64,000 nucleotides of DNA. Origin: Streptosporangium carneum. Lineage in GTDB: Bacteria; Actinomycetota; Actinomycetes; Streptosporangiales; Streptosporangiaceae. A program made the translations under genes and the position numbers. The stretch spans positions 645,638-709,637 of the forward strand of contig NZ_BSEV01000001.1 in NCBI RefSeq assembly GCF_027922005.1, read 5' to 3'. Shown here piece by piece: positions 24,751-33,010 of this stretch. The stretch's first letter is position 1. Each line of letters begins with the position of its first letter. Below the pieces are notes generated by a model. The model made no database searches. It worked only from the letters and a program-made list of their open reading frames with translations, and had not been told where the DNA came from.

Positions 24751-25176
24751 TCACTCCTTCCCGTGTGGGGTGAAGTGACGGGCGGGCCGTCGCGCACTGG
24801 AGCGTTCCGGCGCCCGGGGCGGAATAGGGATCGAGCGCGTGGTGGACTCCGCTGTGGCCATCGTCTCGGCCACGACCACGACCGCGACAGGGGGAGGCTC
24901 CAGCGCAACCGGTGACTCGACGACCGCCACCGTGCCGCACAGGCTCACGGCGGTGACCGATCCGCACAGCACGTCACGCAGGCCGGCCAGTGCCAGCAGT
25001 GGCAGGGCGAGCAGGCCATGGTTGCGCTCGGCCCGCAGCGCTGCGGCGACCGCGGCCCGCCGCTCGTCGTGCGGCAGTTGGGAGTTCACGATGATGACGA
25101 GCTTGCCGTCCTCCTCTCGGTAGGTCTCTACGGGGACGTCGTCGGGCAGTTCCCGGTAGCGGATGACGTGGGTCAC
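24751..25176 (-). CDS. Prophage protein, unknown function
   Basis: A 141-residue protein starting GTG (THVIRYRELPDD). The first 55 residues look like a globular start (PVETYREEDGKLVIIVNSQLP), and residues about 52-105 are hydrophobic with runs such as VAVVESPVALEPPPVAVVVVAE, possibly one or two membrane segments. The tail is Arg/Pro-rich. It overlaps the upstream gene by 4 bp. No family recognised. Confidence 0.5.
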   Translation of the reverse strand: MTHVIRYRELPDDVPVETYREEDGKLVIIVNSQLPHDERRAAVAAALRAERNHGLLALPLLALAGLRDVLCGSVTAVSLCGTVAVVESPVALEPPPVAVVVVAETMATAESTTRSIPIPPRAPERSSARRPARHFTPHGKE

Positions 25177-25592
25177 GCCGCCCCCTGTATTTCGTGATGC
25201 ACCTCCCGCCAGACCTGTTGGACCCGGTGCCAGTCATGGGCTTCACGTAATGGGTCGGCGGCCCGTGGCGGACCGTGCACTATGAGCGTGACGGCCGCGC
25301 CGTCGATCTCGACGGTGACCGGGAGGTAGTCCGGGCTTCCCGCGCGCCAGGCGGCGATGAGCTGCGGGGGCGGCAGGGTGGGGGAGTTCGGGCCGAGGAT
25401 GCTCTGCTGGATGACGATCAGCGCGCGTGCCTGTGCAAGATCGGCTTTAGCTTGCAGGAGCTGCCGGTGGAGTGAGGTCTCCGAGTCGGCGGCGCGTGCC
25501 TGCCAGGTGGCCAGGGTGGTGATGTGGCGGATGCGCGCCTGGATGCGATCGAGAGCAGCTTCTGCATCCGTGCCGGGGGGTTGTGAATGCAT
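25173..25592 (-). CDS. Prophage protein, unknown function
   Basis: A 139-residue protein with a long N-terminal helix (AALDRIQARIRHITTLATWQARAADSE) able to form a coiled coil, then a beta-rich part VTVEIDGAAVTLIVHGPP and a closing helix. An AAGGTG ribosome site precedes the ATG. It pairs with the downstream gene and sits between the excisionase and the repressor. No function can be given. Confidence 0.55.
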   Translation of the reverse strand: MHSQPPGTDAEAALDRIQARIRHITTLATWQARAADSETSLHRQLLQAKADLAQARALIVIQQSILGPNSPTLPPPQLIAAWRAGSPDYLPVTVEIDGAAVTLIVHGPPRAADPLREAHDWHRVQQVWREVHHEIQGAA

Positions 25593-25721
25593 GGGTTACA
25601 CACCTTTGTGCATGTTGCGACGACCGTGCAGTGTGCTTCCCAGGCGCCCCGCGGTGAACTGGCGTTCCCATCATCGACGGGTTTAGTCCTGCCGCTATCG
25701 GATCGTTACGTCCTGACCGGT

Positions 25722-26147
25722 TCAGCCCGTGTTGGTGCGCCGTTCATTGTCATTGGTCTGCGACTGCAACGGGACCGAACGCATCGCCTCGATCAGAGTG
25801 ATCGCGGCTAGGCGCTCGTGCTCGGGAAGATCTGCTTCCCAGATCGCCTGGAGACCTGGATCTGGGTAGCGAGGTGCCTGCTCGGCCTGCTCGGCTGGCT
25901 GCTCTTCGTCGGCCAGGATGCGGAACACCTCTCCCTGTGGCCAGCTCAGTGCAACTTCCAACCCTCGCGCGGCCCAGGCCGTGACGGGGCCAGGGCCGTT
26001 GCGGATGCGCTTGAGGGTGGGAACAGAGATCTTGGCTCTTTCGGCCACCTCTTGCCACTTCAGCCGCAGGTCATTGCGGCGCTCATTCATCGCCTTCTCC
26101 AGTCGGAGGCGGGCGTCGTCCTCGGGCTCCATGTCCTCGCCCTTCAT
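25722..26147 (-). CDS. Xre-type HTH protein, candidate prophage repressor
   Basis: A 141-residue protein. Residues about 13-65 form a helix-turn-helix: LRLEKAMNERRNDLRLKWQEVAERAKISVPTLKRI. The C-terminal half (residues 75-140) is acidic and Gln/Glu-rich and lacks the Ser-Lys autoproteolysis motif of LexA-like repressors. It is divergent from a second small Xre gene, with an operator-like region in between, the standard repressor/Cro arrangement, so it is the best candidate for the immunity repressor. A later ATG (26132) is an alternative start. Confidence 0.7.
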   Translation of the reverse strand: MKGEDMEPEDDARLRLEKAMNERRNDLRLKWQEVAERAKISVPTLKRIRNGPGPVTAWAARGLEVALSWPQGEVFRILADEEQPAEQAEQAPRYPDPGLQAIWEADLPEHERLAAITLIEAMRSVPLQSQTNDNERRTNTG

Positions 26148-26273
26148 GTGTCCGAGAGCTTTTATTAGCGAACATTAGCGCTGATGAGCTTGTCCAGCTC
26201 GCGAACAAGGATCTAACCTTCCGGTTATCCTTGACGACTAGCAATGAGCCCTAATGAGCCGTAGCGTGGGGTC
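26148..26273. promoter_or_regulatory. Repressor/Cro divergent operator region
   Basis: This 126-bp gap is lower in GC and full of short repeats: ATTAGCG at 26164 and 26174 (10-bp period), GATGAGC at 26183, AATGAGC at 26243 and 26253 (10-bp period), and an inverted repeat AAGGAT..AACC / GGTTATCCTT at 26207-26232. Repeats at one helical turn on both sides suit operators of two competing Xre proteins. TTGACG at 26231 may be a -35 box for the rightward promoter. Confidence 0.6.
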
Positions 26274-26528
26274 ATGGCTCACTTGCGACTCCCCTTCGAC
26301 GGCGACCGCCTGCGGGATCGGCGCGAGCGGCGCGGCCTGTCACAGACCAAACTCGCTGCTCTCGTCGGCGCGTCTCCCAGCCGCATCAGTCAGCTGGAGG
26401 CAGGCGAAAAGCCCACGCCCGCCCTGCTGCTGCGCCTGGTCGCCGCGCTGGACGTCGAGATCGACGACCTGCTCACCCCGCCCCCGGTCGACCAGCCATC
26501 GGAGAGGGCCAAGCAGAAGGCGAGCTGA
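26274..26528 (+). CDS. Xre-type HTH protein, Cro-like
   Basis: An 84-residue protein with the Cro/CI HTH: LRDRRERRGLSQTKLAALVGASPSRISQLEAGEKPTPALLLRLVAALDVEIDDLL. It is the first gene rightward from the divergent switch, so it is probably the Cro-like or early regulator that opposes the protein coded at 25,722-26,147. Confidence 0.8.
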   Translation: MAHLRLPFDGDRLRDRRERRGLSQTKLAALVGASPSRISQLEAGEKPTPALLLRLVAALDVEIDDLLTPPPVDQPSERAKQKAS

Positions 26529-26596
26529 TGGCCAGCGCCGACCACTTGAGCGCGGCCTGTGACCACTCCTCAATCACTCCCTGAAGGAGATCCCCC

Positions 26597-26848
26597 GTGA
26601 GAGGCATCAAGACCATCGAGTCCGACGGCACGGCCGTCATCACCCCCATGGCCGCCGCCCGACCCGACATCGAGGCGCTGCTGACCCCGGCCGAGGTCGC
26701 CACCATGTTCCGGGTCGACCCCAAGACCGTCACCCGGTGGGCCAAGGCGGGCAGGCTGTCGTCCATCCGTACCCTGGGCGGCCACCGTCGTTACAAGGAG
26801 GCCGAGGTCCGCGCGCTGCTGCGTGGCGAGCAGGTTGCGGGCGCGTGA
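26597..26848 (+). CDS. BldC-like MerR-type DNA-binding protein
   Basis: An 83-residue protein whose core LLTPAEVATMFRVDPKTVTRWAKAGRLSSIRTLGGHRRYKEAEVRALL is almost the classical BldC sequence. BldC binds direct repeats as asymmetric head-to-tail oligomers in Streptomyces development. As a phage copy it may control early genes or host genes. It starts after AAGGAG. Confidence 0.85.
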   Translation: MRGIKTIESDGTAVITPMAAARPDIEALLTPAEVATMFRVDPKTVTRWAKAGRLSSIRTLGGHRRYKEAEVRALLRGEQVAGA

Positions 26849-27105
26849 TGAGCCGCATCGACGACCTCCGGCAGAACTGGCCCGAGCGCACCGCCGTACG
26901 GCACAAGGAGACCGGCGCGACCGGCGAGATCGCGTCGTGCCCGCTGCGGGACCCGATCGCCCGTGACCGCCGTCTCCGGCCCACGCCGCACCTGCTGCTC
27001 AACAGCAGCGACCCTGGCGTGGTCTGGGTCCGGTGGGACGACCGGCCGGGCTGCTGGATGCGGCCCCGCTGGCTCCAGAAGATCCGCGTCCGGGGAAGGC
27101 ACTGA
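26848..27105 (+). CDS. Prophage early protein, unknown
   Basis: An 85-residue basic protein (MSRIDDLRQNWPERTA...) with Trp/Arg clusters (WVRWDDRPGCWMRPRW). It overlaps the preceding stop by 1 bp (TGATG). The central beta-like part HLLLNSSDPGVVWVRWD resembles small SH3-like folds, but no family can be named. Confidence 0.6.
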   Translation: MSRIDDLRQNWPERTAVRHKETGATGEIASCPLRDPIARDRRLRPTPHLLLNSSDPGVVWVRWDDRPGCWMRPRWLQKIRVRGRH

Positions 27106-27368
27106 TGGGCACCGTCGCCGTCCTTCCCTCCTCGGTGTCGCTGCCCGAGGCCGCCGGGCCGGTCATCACGGCCGCGACGCCCGGTGGGCTGATCTTCCTG
27201 GAGATTCCCAGCTCCGGGTTCACGACCGTGGAACCCGACGCCCTGCCGCCTGGCCTGTCGCAGGCAGCGATCGACGAGCTGTGCGCCATCGCGCAGCGCA
27301 CCCGCGAGGCCCTGACCGAATGGGCCGCCCGGCACACCACGACCCCTCGTCTGGAGGTCCTGCCATGA
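27105..27368 (+). CDS. Prophage early protein, unknown
   Basis: An 87-residue protein with a Gly-rich beta part (AAGPVITAATPGGLIFLEIP) followed by a helix (LSQAAIDELCAIAQRTREALTEWAARH). It overlaps its neighbours by 1 and 4 bp, so it is translated in the chain of early genes. Confidence 0.6.
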   Translation: MGTVAVLPSSVSLPEAAGPVITAATPGGLIFLEIPSSGFTTVEPDALPPGLSQAAIDELCAIAQRTREALTEWAARHTTTPRLEVLP

Positions 27369-27667
27369 TCCCCCTGCCCGCCTGCCGGACCGTCCTGGGC
27401 GAGTACGCCGCCTACCAGCTCGCCCACGTCGGCCACCGGGTGACCGGCCAGGCCGAGGCCGTCGCGCTGGTCACGCCGTACGACCACGCCCACCGGCCGA
27501 CCTACCTCACCTTCCGCCGCGACCCTGGCAAGGCGTGGCAGGCACTTGCCGGGGAGCGCGCCGTCCTGACCGACGCGATCCACGCGGCCGGGTCCGAGAC
27601 CCGCATCGTCGGGATGGGCAGCGATGAGCTGGCCGCCCTGCTGACCATGGCGGAGGCGGCGCGATGA
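27365..27667 (+). CDS. Prophage early protein, unknown
   Basis: A 100-residue protein starting MIPLPACRTVLGEYAAYQ. It has an alpha/beta feel with a strand AVALVTPYD and a C-terminal helix DELAALLTMAEAAR. Linked by ATGA-type overlaps to both neighbours. No known domain. Confidence 0.55.
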   Translation: MIPLPACRTVLGEYAAYQLAHVGHRVTGQAEAVALVTPYDHAHRPTYLTFRRDPGKAWQALAGERAVLTDAIHAAGSETRIVGMGSDELAALLTMAEAAR

Positions 27668-28110
27668 CCACGCCCCCGCCCGAGGTCCACGTCCTAGACG
27701 ACCCGCTGGAGATGGCGAACAACCTCGTGGCCGCCGTCGGGCGGCTGGCCGCGCACACCGCCCGCGACCCGATGCAGGCCGCCATCCACGGCTTGGCCTC
27801 CCGGGCGGTCGCCGCCGCCGAGCAGGCCGAGCGGCTGGCCACGGTCTCCATCGCCCGGGACCTGCGACGCCTCACCGACCACCTCACCGGCAGCACCGCC
27901 GAGCGCACCGCCGACCAGCCGACCGAGGAGCCCGACACCCTCACCGAGGCCGTCCTACGCGAGGCGCGACGCCACAGCACCGGCTATCTCCGGGACACCT
28001 ACGCCCGAAGCACAGAGTTCGGCCACCCCTGGCTGTTCCTCAAGAACGCGATCGAGATCGTCCTGACCGAACGCGGCGAACCGATCCCCACCACCCCCGA
28101 GGAGTCGTGA
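27664..28110 (+). CDS. Prophage early protein, unknown
   Basis: A 148-residue, mainly helical protein (QAAIHGLASRAVAAAEQAERLATVSIARDLRRL). The C-terminal part has an LREARRHSTGYLRDTYARS helix. Part of the overlapping early operon; function unknown. Confidence 0.6.
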   Translation: MTTPPPEVHVLDDPLEMANNLVAAVGRLAAHTARDPMQAAIHGLASRAVAAAEQAERLATVSIARDLRRLTDHLTGSTAERTADQPTEEPDTLTEAVLREARRHSTGYLRDTYARSTEFGHPWLFLKNAIEIVLTERGEPIPTTPEES

Positions 28111-28520
28111 TGGGTCTTCCTCTGAACGTCCACCTCTACACACAGCTCACACCGGACCAGGTCCGCAAGACCCTGAGCGATGACGGCTGGTCGAGCCTGG
28201 ACATCGGCCCCCTGCGAGTGCAGATCCCGCGCGGCGACCTCACCCGCATCCGGGCGGCTCGGATCCTCGCCGAGGCCATCGCCGCCCAGGCGGACTTTTG
28301 GGGCAAGGACCTGGCCGAGCTGGAGCGCGAGCTGGTGTCTGCCGAGGAGGCCGCCACCGCTCACGTCCCGGAGACCAGCGGCCCGATCCCGGCCCCGCCC
28401 GCTGAGGAGCCGTCCGCCGAGGAGCCCGTCGGCGGTGACGATCCGGCCCTGGACGCCCGGGTGACCGCCTTCATGAAGGCACCGGAGAGCCACCGCCGAG
28501 GCCGCAGAGGGGGTCAGTGA
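28110..28520 (+). CDS. Prophage early protein, unknown
   Basis: A 136-residue protein. The first 85 residues are ordered (VHLYTQLTPDQVRKTL ... DIGPLRVQIPRGDLTRIRAARILAEAIAAQ), with the rest Glu/Pro/Ala-rich and probably disordered. The GTG at 28107 could add one residue; the ATG at 28110 fits the TGATG overlap with the gene before. Confidence 0.6.
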   Translation: MGLPLNVHLYTQLTPDQVRKTLSDDGWSSLDIGPLRVQIPRGDLTRIRAARILAEAIAAQADFWGKDLAELERELVSAEEAATAHVPETSGPIPAPPAEEPSAEEPVGGDDPALDARVTAFMKAPESHRRGRRGGQ

Positions 28521-28729
28521 TGGGTCGCCATCGGCAGGAGCCCTACGAGGAGTGGGCCGCGACCTGGAATGAGCAGAACCCTGACGTCTGGCTGGCACCG
28601 CTGACCGGTAGCCGCACCGAGAGGCAGGTCCGGCCGACCCTCACCGAGCGCGGGCTGCGCCTGGCCCGCCGGGTCGGTCTCCGTGCCCAGCGTCTGCGCC
28701 AAGCCCTGGCGAAGGGCGGTCCGCGATGA
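28520..28729 (+). CDS. Prophage early protein, small and basic
   Basis: A 69-residue protein (MGRHRQEPYEEWAATWNEQ) ending in an Arg-rich helix RLARRVGLRAQRLRQALAKG. It fits between its neighbours with a 1-bp and a 4-bp overlap. No function known. Confidence 0.5.
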   Translation: MGRHRQEPYEEWAATWNEQNPDVWLAPLTGSRTERQVRPTLTERGLRLARRVGLRAQRLRQALAKGGPR

Positions 28730-29019
28730 GCTACGCCCCACTGTGGCCCGACTGGGCCGACCAGACCCGGCAAGCCCTCGCCTGCGTGGAGGAGCTTCCC
28801 GAGGACAGCCGCACCGTGTTGCAGGACCTCGCCGCGTACATCGGCGAGGAGCTGCGCATGGAGTTCCCCGACGTCGAGCCCGGCCTGGTCGGCTGGATCA
28901 CGCTCCGGGCGGCCTCCCACCTCGGCGGTCTCATCCGCGAGGCGTCCGGCCCGATCGAGCCCTCCACGTACGTCACCATCGGCCTGCTGGCCGGTGACCA
29001 CCTGGTGGGGTCCCCGTGA
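28726..29019 (+). CDS. Prophage early protein, unknown
   Basis: A 97-residue protein (MSYAPLWPDWADQTRQAL), acidic and helical, with VGWITLRAASHLGGLIREA in the middle. Sequence-typed families were not recognised. The start overlaps the previous gene by 4 bp. Confidence 0.55.
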   Translation: MSYAPLWPDWADQTRQALACVEELPEDSRTVLQDLAAYIGEELRMEFPDVEPGLVGWITLRAASHLGGLIREASGPIEPSTYVTIGLLAGDHLVGSP

Positions 29020-29483
29020 GCGCGGCCCGCACTCAAGACGAGATCGTCGCCCGTGTCCGCGCTGTGGCCGATGAGGACGTCTTCGGTTTCCGCCGCGAGA
29101 TCCTGATCATGGCCCTGCACTACCAGCGAGCCCGCGAGTTCCTTGCAGAGGACGCGACGGATGACGGCTGGGAGGTCGCGGACGCCGAGACGGTGGTCCA
29201 GGAGGCGCGCGAGTACTACGCCTTCGCCCTCGGCAAGATCGCAGCCCACCGAGGCATCTCGGCGAACCGTTCCGTGGACCGGCTGACGGAATACGCCTGG
29301 CTGCTCGGCCGAGACGACGTGGTGGCCGCGATGGACGCCGCTTCCTATCCGCAGTACGGCGCACCGAAGGTCCGCGCGTTCGGGCTCGGCCTCGAACTGA
29401 AGTGGCCGGACACGGCCGAGATGACCCGCATGGCGGCCGGAGAGCCGTGCCGCCCCGGGTGCGATGAGGGGTGCGGACGATGA
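29016..29483 (+). CDS. Prophage early protein, unknown
   Basis: A 155-residue helical protein with a strongly acidic N-half (AVADEDVFGFRREILIMALHYQRAREFL) and a Cys-containing tail (CRPGCDEGCGR), possibly a small metal site. It ends on an ATGA overlap with the exonuclease gene, placing it in the recombination unit. Confidence 0.55.
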   Translation: MSAARTQDEIVARVRAVADEDVFGFRREILIMALHYQRAREFLAEDATDDGWEVADAETVVQEAREYYAFALGKIAAHRGISANRSVDRLTEYAWLLGRDDVVAAMDAASYPQYGAPKVRAFGLGLELKWPDTAEMTRMAAGEPCRPGCDEGCGR

Positions 29484-30589
29484 CCGGTCTCATCACGCCC
29501 GCCGCGCGCCTGCTCGCACCCGCCGGCCTGTCCCGCGAGGAGTGGCTGGAGGTCCGCCGGACCGGCGTCGGGGGCTCGGACGTGGCCGCGATCCTCGGCA
29601 TGGACACCCGCCGTGGGCCGCTGCACGTCTACCTGTCCAAGCGCGGTGAGGGAGAGCTGGCCGAGCGCCGTGACCCACGCCTGGACCGGGCCGCCCGGCG
29701 CGGTCACCGGCTCGAAGGGCTCATCGCCGAGTTCTTCGCCGAGGAGACCGGCCACGCTGTGGTCGAGTCTCCCGGAACGCTCCAGAACGCCGAACGGCCA
29801 TGGATGCTCGCCAACGTCGACCGCCTGGTGGTCGAGGCACCGCCGGACGGCGTGGCCGCCGCCGTCTACGAACCGGACGGCGTCCTGCCGTACGGCGTGA
29901 CCGGGCCGCTGGAGTGCAAGAGCCGCACCTGGCGCTCGGCCCGCCGGGAGGACTGGAAGGGCGAGGAACCGCCGGACGGTCCGGCCCTCCAGGCGTACTG
30001 GTACCTGGCCGTCACCGGCTACCAGCGCGCCTGGGTGGCCGGAAGCGTCGATGACGACTTCGTGTGGTTCCGGCTGGAGCGCGACGAGGAGCTGATCGGC
30101 CACCTCGTCACGCTGGTCACCGAGTTCTGGCATGACCACGTGCTCACCGGAGTCGAGCCGGACCCGGGCGACCTGGAGGCCACGGACGAGCTGCTCGGCC
30201 ACCTGTGGGACGTGAAGCCCGACGCGGTGAAGTTCTTCGCGGGGGCCGAGGTCGCCGAGATCGACGCGCTGCTGACCGAACGGGACGGCATCCTCGCCCA
30301 ACGCAAGGAGCTGAAGCGCGACCTCGGCCGGATCGAGAACCGGCTGAAGGCCAAGCTCGGCCCCAACGAGATCGCCGAGGTCGCACTCGCGCCCGGCCGG
30401 GAGCTGTACTCCTGGCACCGCAATGGGACCTTCGCCAGTAAGCGGTTCCGTGAGGCTGAGCCGGAGCTGGCCGCCGAGTACGTCCACCTCGTCAAGGCCA
30501 TCGACCGTGAGCGCCTGGCCGCCGAGAAGCCCGACATCTACGCGCGCTTCCGCGCCCGCGTCTTCCGTACCCCCGGAGGATCATCATGA
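29480..30589 (+). CDS. YqaJ-type viral recombinase exonuclease
   Basis: A 369-residue protein with lambda-exonuclease-like PD-(D/E)xK motifs: RRTGVGGSDVAAILG near the start, HRLEGLIAEFFAEETGH (acidic residue), WMLANVDRLVV (the catalytic D), and LECKSRT (ExK). The C-terminal 130 residues are helical. The enzyme degrades dsDNA from the 5' end to give 3' single strands for RecT, which is coded next with a 4-bp overlap. The ATG at 29480 overlaps the stop of the previous gene; the GTG at 29471 is less likely. Confidence 0.9.
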   Translation: MTGLITPAARLLAPAGLSREEWLEVRRTGVGGSDVAAILGMDTRRGPLHVYLSKRGEGELAERRDPRLDRAARRGHRLEGLIAEFFAEETGHAVVESPGTLQNAERPWMLANVDRLVVEAPPDGVAAAVYEPDGVLPYGVTGPLECKSRTWRSARREDWKGEEPPDGPALQAYWYLAVTGYQRAWVAGSVDDDFVWFRLERDEELIGHLVTLVTEFWHDHVLTGVEPDPGDLEATDELLGHLWDVKPDAVKFFAGAEVAEIDALLTERDGILAQRKELKRDLGRIENRLKAKLGPNEIAEVALAPGRELYSWHRNGTFASKRFREAEPELAAEYVHLVKAIDRERLAAEKPDIYARFRARVFRTPGGSS

Positions 30590-31572
30590 GCACCGACCTA
30601 AAGGGCCGGGTCGCCCAGCGTGCGACCGGCAACCGGCAGGTGAACAAGGAACTGGCCGTCAAGGCGAAGGTCCGCGACGTCCGCCAGCTCTTCCAGAAGA
30701 TGCGGCCCCAGTTCGAGATGGCGCTGCCCCGGCACGTCACCGTGGACCGCTTCCTGCGCATGGCGCTGACGGCCGTGCAGAAGACGCCGAAGCTGCTGGA
30801 CTGCACGCCGGAGAGCCTGCTGGCCGCGCTGCTGGAGTCGGCGCGTCTGGGTCTGGAGCCCGGTACCAAGCAGGCCGCCATCGTGCCCTACGGCAAGCAG
30901 GCCACGTTCATCGCCCAGTGGCAGGGCCTGGTGGACCTGATGTATCGCTCCGGCCAGGTCGCCAGTGTGGTCGCCGAGTTCGTCCATGAGGGCGACGAGT
31001 GGGGCTACCGGATCGGCGACGGCGGGCAGTTCTGGCACGAGCCGGACCTGCTCGCCTCGCCCGAGGAGCGCGGCCCGATCGTCATGGTGTACGCCTACGC
31101 GGAGATCAAGGGCGGCGGCCGGTCGAAGATCGTGACGCTGAACCGGTGGCAAGCCATCGAAATCCGCGACCGCTACAGCAAGGCGTACGCCCTGGCCGAG
31201 CAGCACCGCCGTGAGGACCCCGAGGACTTCGCTCTCAACCCTGACAAGGGGTGGTTCAACAGCACGTGGCACACGGAGTTCGACGCGATGTGGCGCAAGT
31301 CGGCAGTTCGGAGGCTGGCCGACTGGGTGCCGCAGAGTCCGGAGTTGGTCGAGCTGCTGTCCCGGGAGAACGAGGCGGGCGAGAGCGAGCTGCCCGACTT
31401 CGACTTCGAGGGCGAGGTCGTCGGCGAGAGCGAGGAGCCCGAGACGTCGGCCGACGCCCCGCCCGGCCAGACGGCCGAGCCGCCCGCCAGGCCCGCGCCG
31501 GACTACGTGTGCGAGCGGTGCCAGGCCGTCGGTCAGCACTTCGAGGACGAGTGCCCGGGGACCGCATCATGA
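30586..31572 (+). CDS. recT: RecT-family single-strand annealing protein
   Basis: A 328-residue annealing protein. The RecT core runs from residue about 25 to 255: TVDRFLRMALTAVQKTPKLLDCTPESLLAALLESARLGLEP, then the strand-rich IVPYGKQATFIAQWQGLVDLMYRSGQV and AMWRKSAVRRLADWVPQSPELVELL. An acidic linker follows, then a short Cys-rich tail CERCQAVGQHFEDEC that could bind zinc. RecT anneals the strands made by the upstream exonuclease and serves phage recombination and replication. Confidence 0.95.
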   Translation: MSTDLKGRVAQRATGNRQVNKELAVKAKVRDVRQLFQKMRPQFEMALPRHVTVDRFLRMALTAVQKTPKLLDCTPESLLAALLESARLGLEPGTKQAAIVPYGKQATFIAQWQGLVDLMYRSGQVASVVAEFVHEGDEWGYRIGDGGQFWHEPDLLASPEERGPIVMVYAYAEIKGGGRSKIVTLNRWQAIEIRDRYSKAYALAEQHRREDPEDFALNPDKGWFNSTWHTEFDAMWRKSAVRRLADWVPQSPELVELLSRENEAGESELPDFDFEGEVVGESEEPETSADAPPGQTAEPPARPAPDYVCERCQAVGQHFEDECPGTAS

Positions 31573-32078
31573 GCGTCATCGGCCAGGCCGAGGGTATCGA
31601 GCACGGCACCGTCAAGGGCTACAAGCAGCACACCTATAGGCAGATCAAGCCCTGTGACGACTGCAAGAGGGCACTGCGCGAGGACAGGGCCGCCGTGCGG
31701 CGAGGCGAACGTCCGAAGCAGACCGGTCAGACGGAGAAGGTCGTCCGGCGTCCGTCATCCAAGAAGCAGGCACATACGCAGGTTCAGGAGGCTGTGCCCG
31801 TCCGGCTGATGCCGCCGCCTCCCGCTCCGTTCACCGACCGCTCGCGCCTCGGCGTCCCCGTCCAGGGGCACGAGCTGGCCATCGGCGATGTGATCGTCTT
31901 CCTCGGCAACCACCACCGGATCGACCGCTTCGAGCCCTACACCGGGTCGCTTCTCGCCGAGCTGGGTGAGGGCACCCGCGTGGCGTGCGCGGGCGCGTGG
32001 GGGATGACCGTCGGGCCGCGCAGCACGGTGCGGATCCTGCCGCGACCGGCGGGAGGTGAGCGCCGTGAACCGGTATAG
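31569..32078 (+). CDS. Prophage protein of unknown function (HGTV-type N-terminus)
   Basis: A 169-residue protein. The N-terminus GIEHGTVKGYKQHTYRQIKPCDDCKRALRE is common in actinophage and actinoplasmid genomes (CxxC with conserved HGT), and probably binds zinc or nucleic acid. The C-half is beta-rich (GVPVQGHELAIGDVIVFLGNHHRIDRFEPY). Overlaps RecT by 4 bp. Confidence 0.6.
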   Translation: MSVIGQAEGIEHGTVKGYKQHTYRQIKPCDDCKRALREDRAAVRRGERPKQTGQTEKVVRRPSSKKQAHTQVQEAVPVRLMPPPPAPFTDRSRLGVPVQGHELAIGDVIVFLGNHHRIDRFEPYTGSLLAELGEGTRVACAGAWGMTVGPRSTVRILPRPAGGERREPV

Positions 32079-32346
32079 CATCGCCGCCCAGCTACGGCGG
32101 ATCGCCGGGGAGAAGCCCACCGACATCACGGCGGCGTTGCTGCACCTGGCGGCCGACCTGGAGGGGGGCCGCTACCAGGCCAGGACCCCACCGGTTCCTG
32201 AACCGGTCGTCGAGCAGTCCGCGCCGCCGGTCATGGAACCGCCTGTGGAACAGCCCGCGCCGGTCCCCGGGACGGCGGAGGCCAAACCCGAGGAGGAGAC
32301 ACCCGTCAGGCGCGGCCTGCTCGGCATCTTCCGGCGGCTGTCATGA
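32065..32346 (+). CDS. Prophage protein, unknown
   Basis: A 93-residue protein from GTG 32065, which has GGGAGG 8 bp upstream; an earlier GTG (32056) is less well placed. The first 35 residues are helical (RYSIAAQLRRIAGEKPTDITAALLHLAADLE), the rest Pro/Val/Glu-rich and disordered, ending in a basic RRGLLGIFRRL. Confidence 0.5.
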   Translation: MNRYSIAAQLRRIAGEKPTDITAALLHLAADLEGGRYQARTPPVPEPVVEQSAPPVMEPPVEQPAPVPGTAEAKPEEETPVRRGLLGIFRRLS

Positions 32347-32717
32347 GCGAGCCTGAAGGGCTGCGGCTGACCGTCACCTGGGAGTTCACCGGCCGCGCGT
32401 CGGTGGAGCGGGTCTTGGGCTTCGTCGAGCGGTGGACCGCCGAACAGGTCGGAGTCGACATCCCTGAGCTGCGGCCGGTCCAGGTCCAAGCCGTGGACGT
32501 GCAGCTCGACGCCGCGTCGATCCGGCGCACACGGGCAGGCACCGCACTCCGTCGACGGCGCAAGGCGCTCGGCCTGACTCAGGAAGAGCTGGGCGAGCTG
32601 GCGGGCCTGAGCAATAGCGCCGTCAGCAACTGCGAGACCGGGCGCGTCACCATCGACAGCCCCTCATACCGGCAGCTTCGCCAGGCGCTCGACACAGCGG
32701 AGAAGGCCCGGCCATGA
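32343..32717 (+). CDS. Xre-type HTH regulator
   Basis: A 124-residue protein. Residues about 60-120 contain GTALRRRRKALGLTQEELGELAGLSNSAVSNCETGRVTIDSPSYRQLRQALDT, a clean Xre HTH. The N-terminal half (RLTVTWEFTGRASVERVLGFVERWTAEQV) is an extra domain. It is an internal regulator of the early operon, target unknown. Confidence 0.8.
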   Translation: MSEPEGLRLTVTWEFTGRASVERVLGFVERWTAEQVGVDIPELRPVQVQAVDVQLDAASIRRTRAGTALRRRRKALGLTQEELGELAGLSNSAVSNCETGRVTIDSPSYRQLRQALDTAEKARP

Positions 32718-33010
32718 CCAGATCCAGACTCGCCACGCCGGTTGAGCCCTGCTCCCGTCGTGGCGACGCTCGGCGGCGGTACCGCGCCACCGTCGCCGGG
32801 CCGTGCCCGCCTCGCCCTTTCTGGGGGGTGAGGGCGAGGCGGGCACCCATGCGTCCAGGCCCGGGTGCTGGGGGGTCCCCGGGCCTGGACTCGAGCGCCC
32901 GGTCGGGTGGCGTGCGCGACGCCGCCCGGCCGGGCGGGGGATCCGCCGCGGAACGGGGGCCGTGGCGGATCCCCCTCGATGCCGAGGAGAAACGTGATGA
33001 GACAGCGTGA
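32714..33010 (+). CDS. Possible small basic protein
   Basis: A 98-residue frame starting with the ATGA overlap typical of this operon. It is Arg/Pro/Gly-rich (RRGDARRRYRATVAGPCPPRPFWGV), and the DNA has unusual GC-rich repeats (GGGCACCCATGCG / GGGGGTCCCCGGG). It may be real or may be a leader region before WhiB; its end overlaps the WhiB start by 14 bp in another frame. Confidence 0.3.
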   Translation: MTRSRLATPVEPCSRRGDARRRYRATVAGPCPPRPFWGVRARRAPMRPGPGAGGSPGLDSSARSGGVRDAARPGGGSAAERGPWRIPLDAEEKRDETA

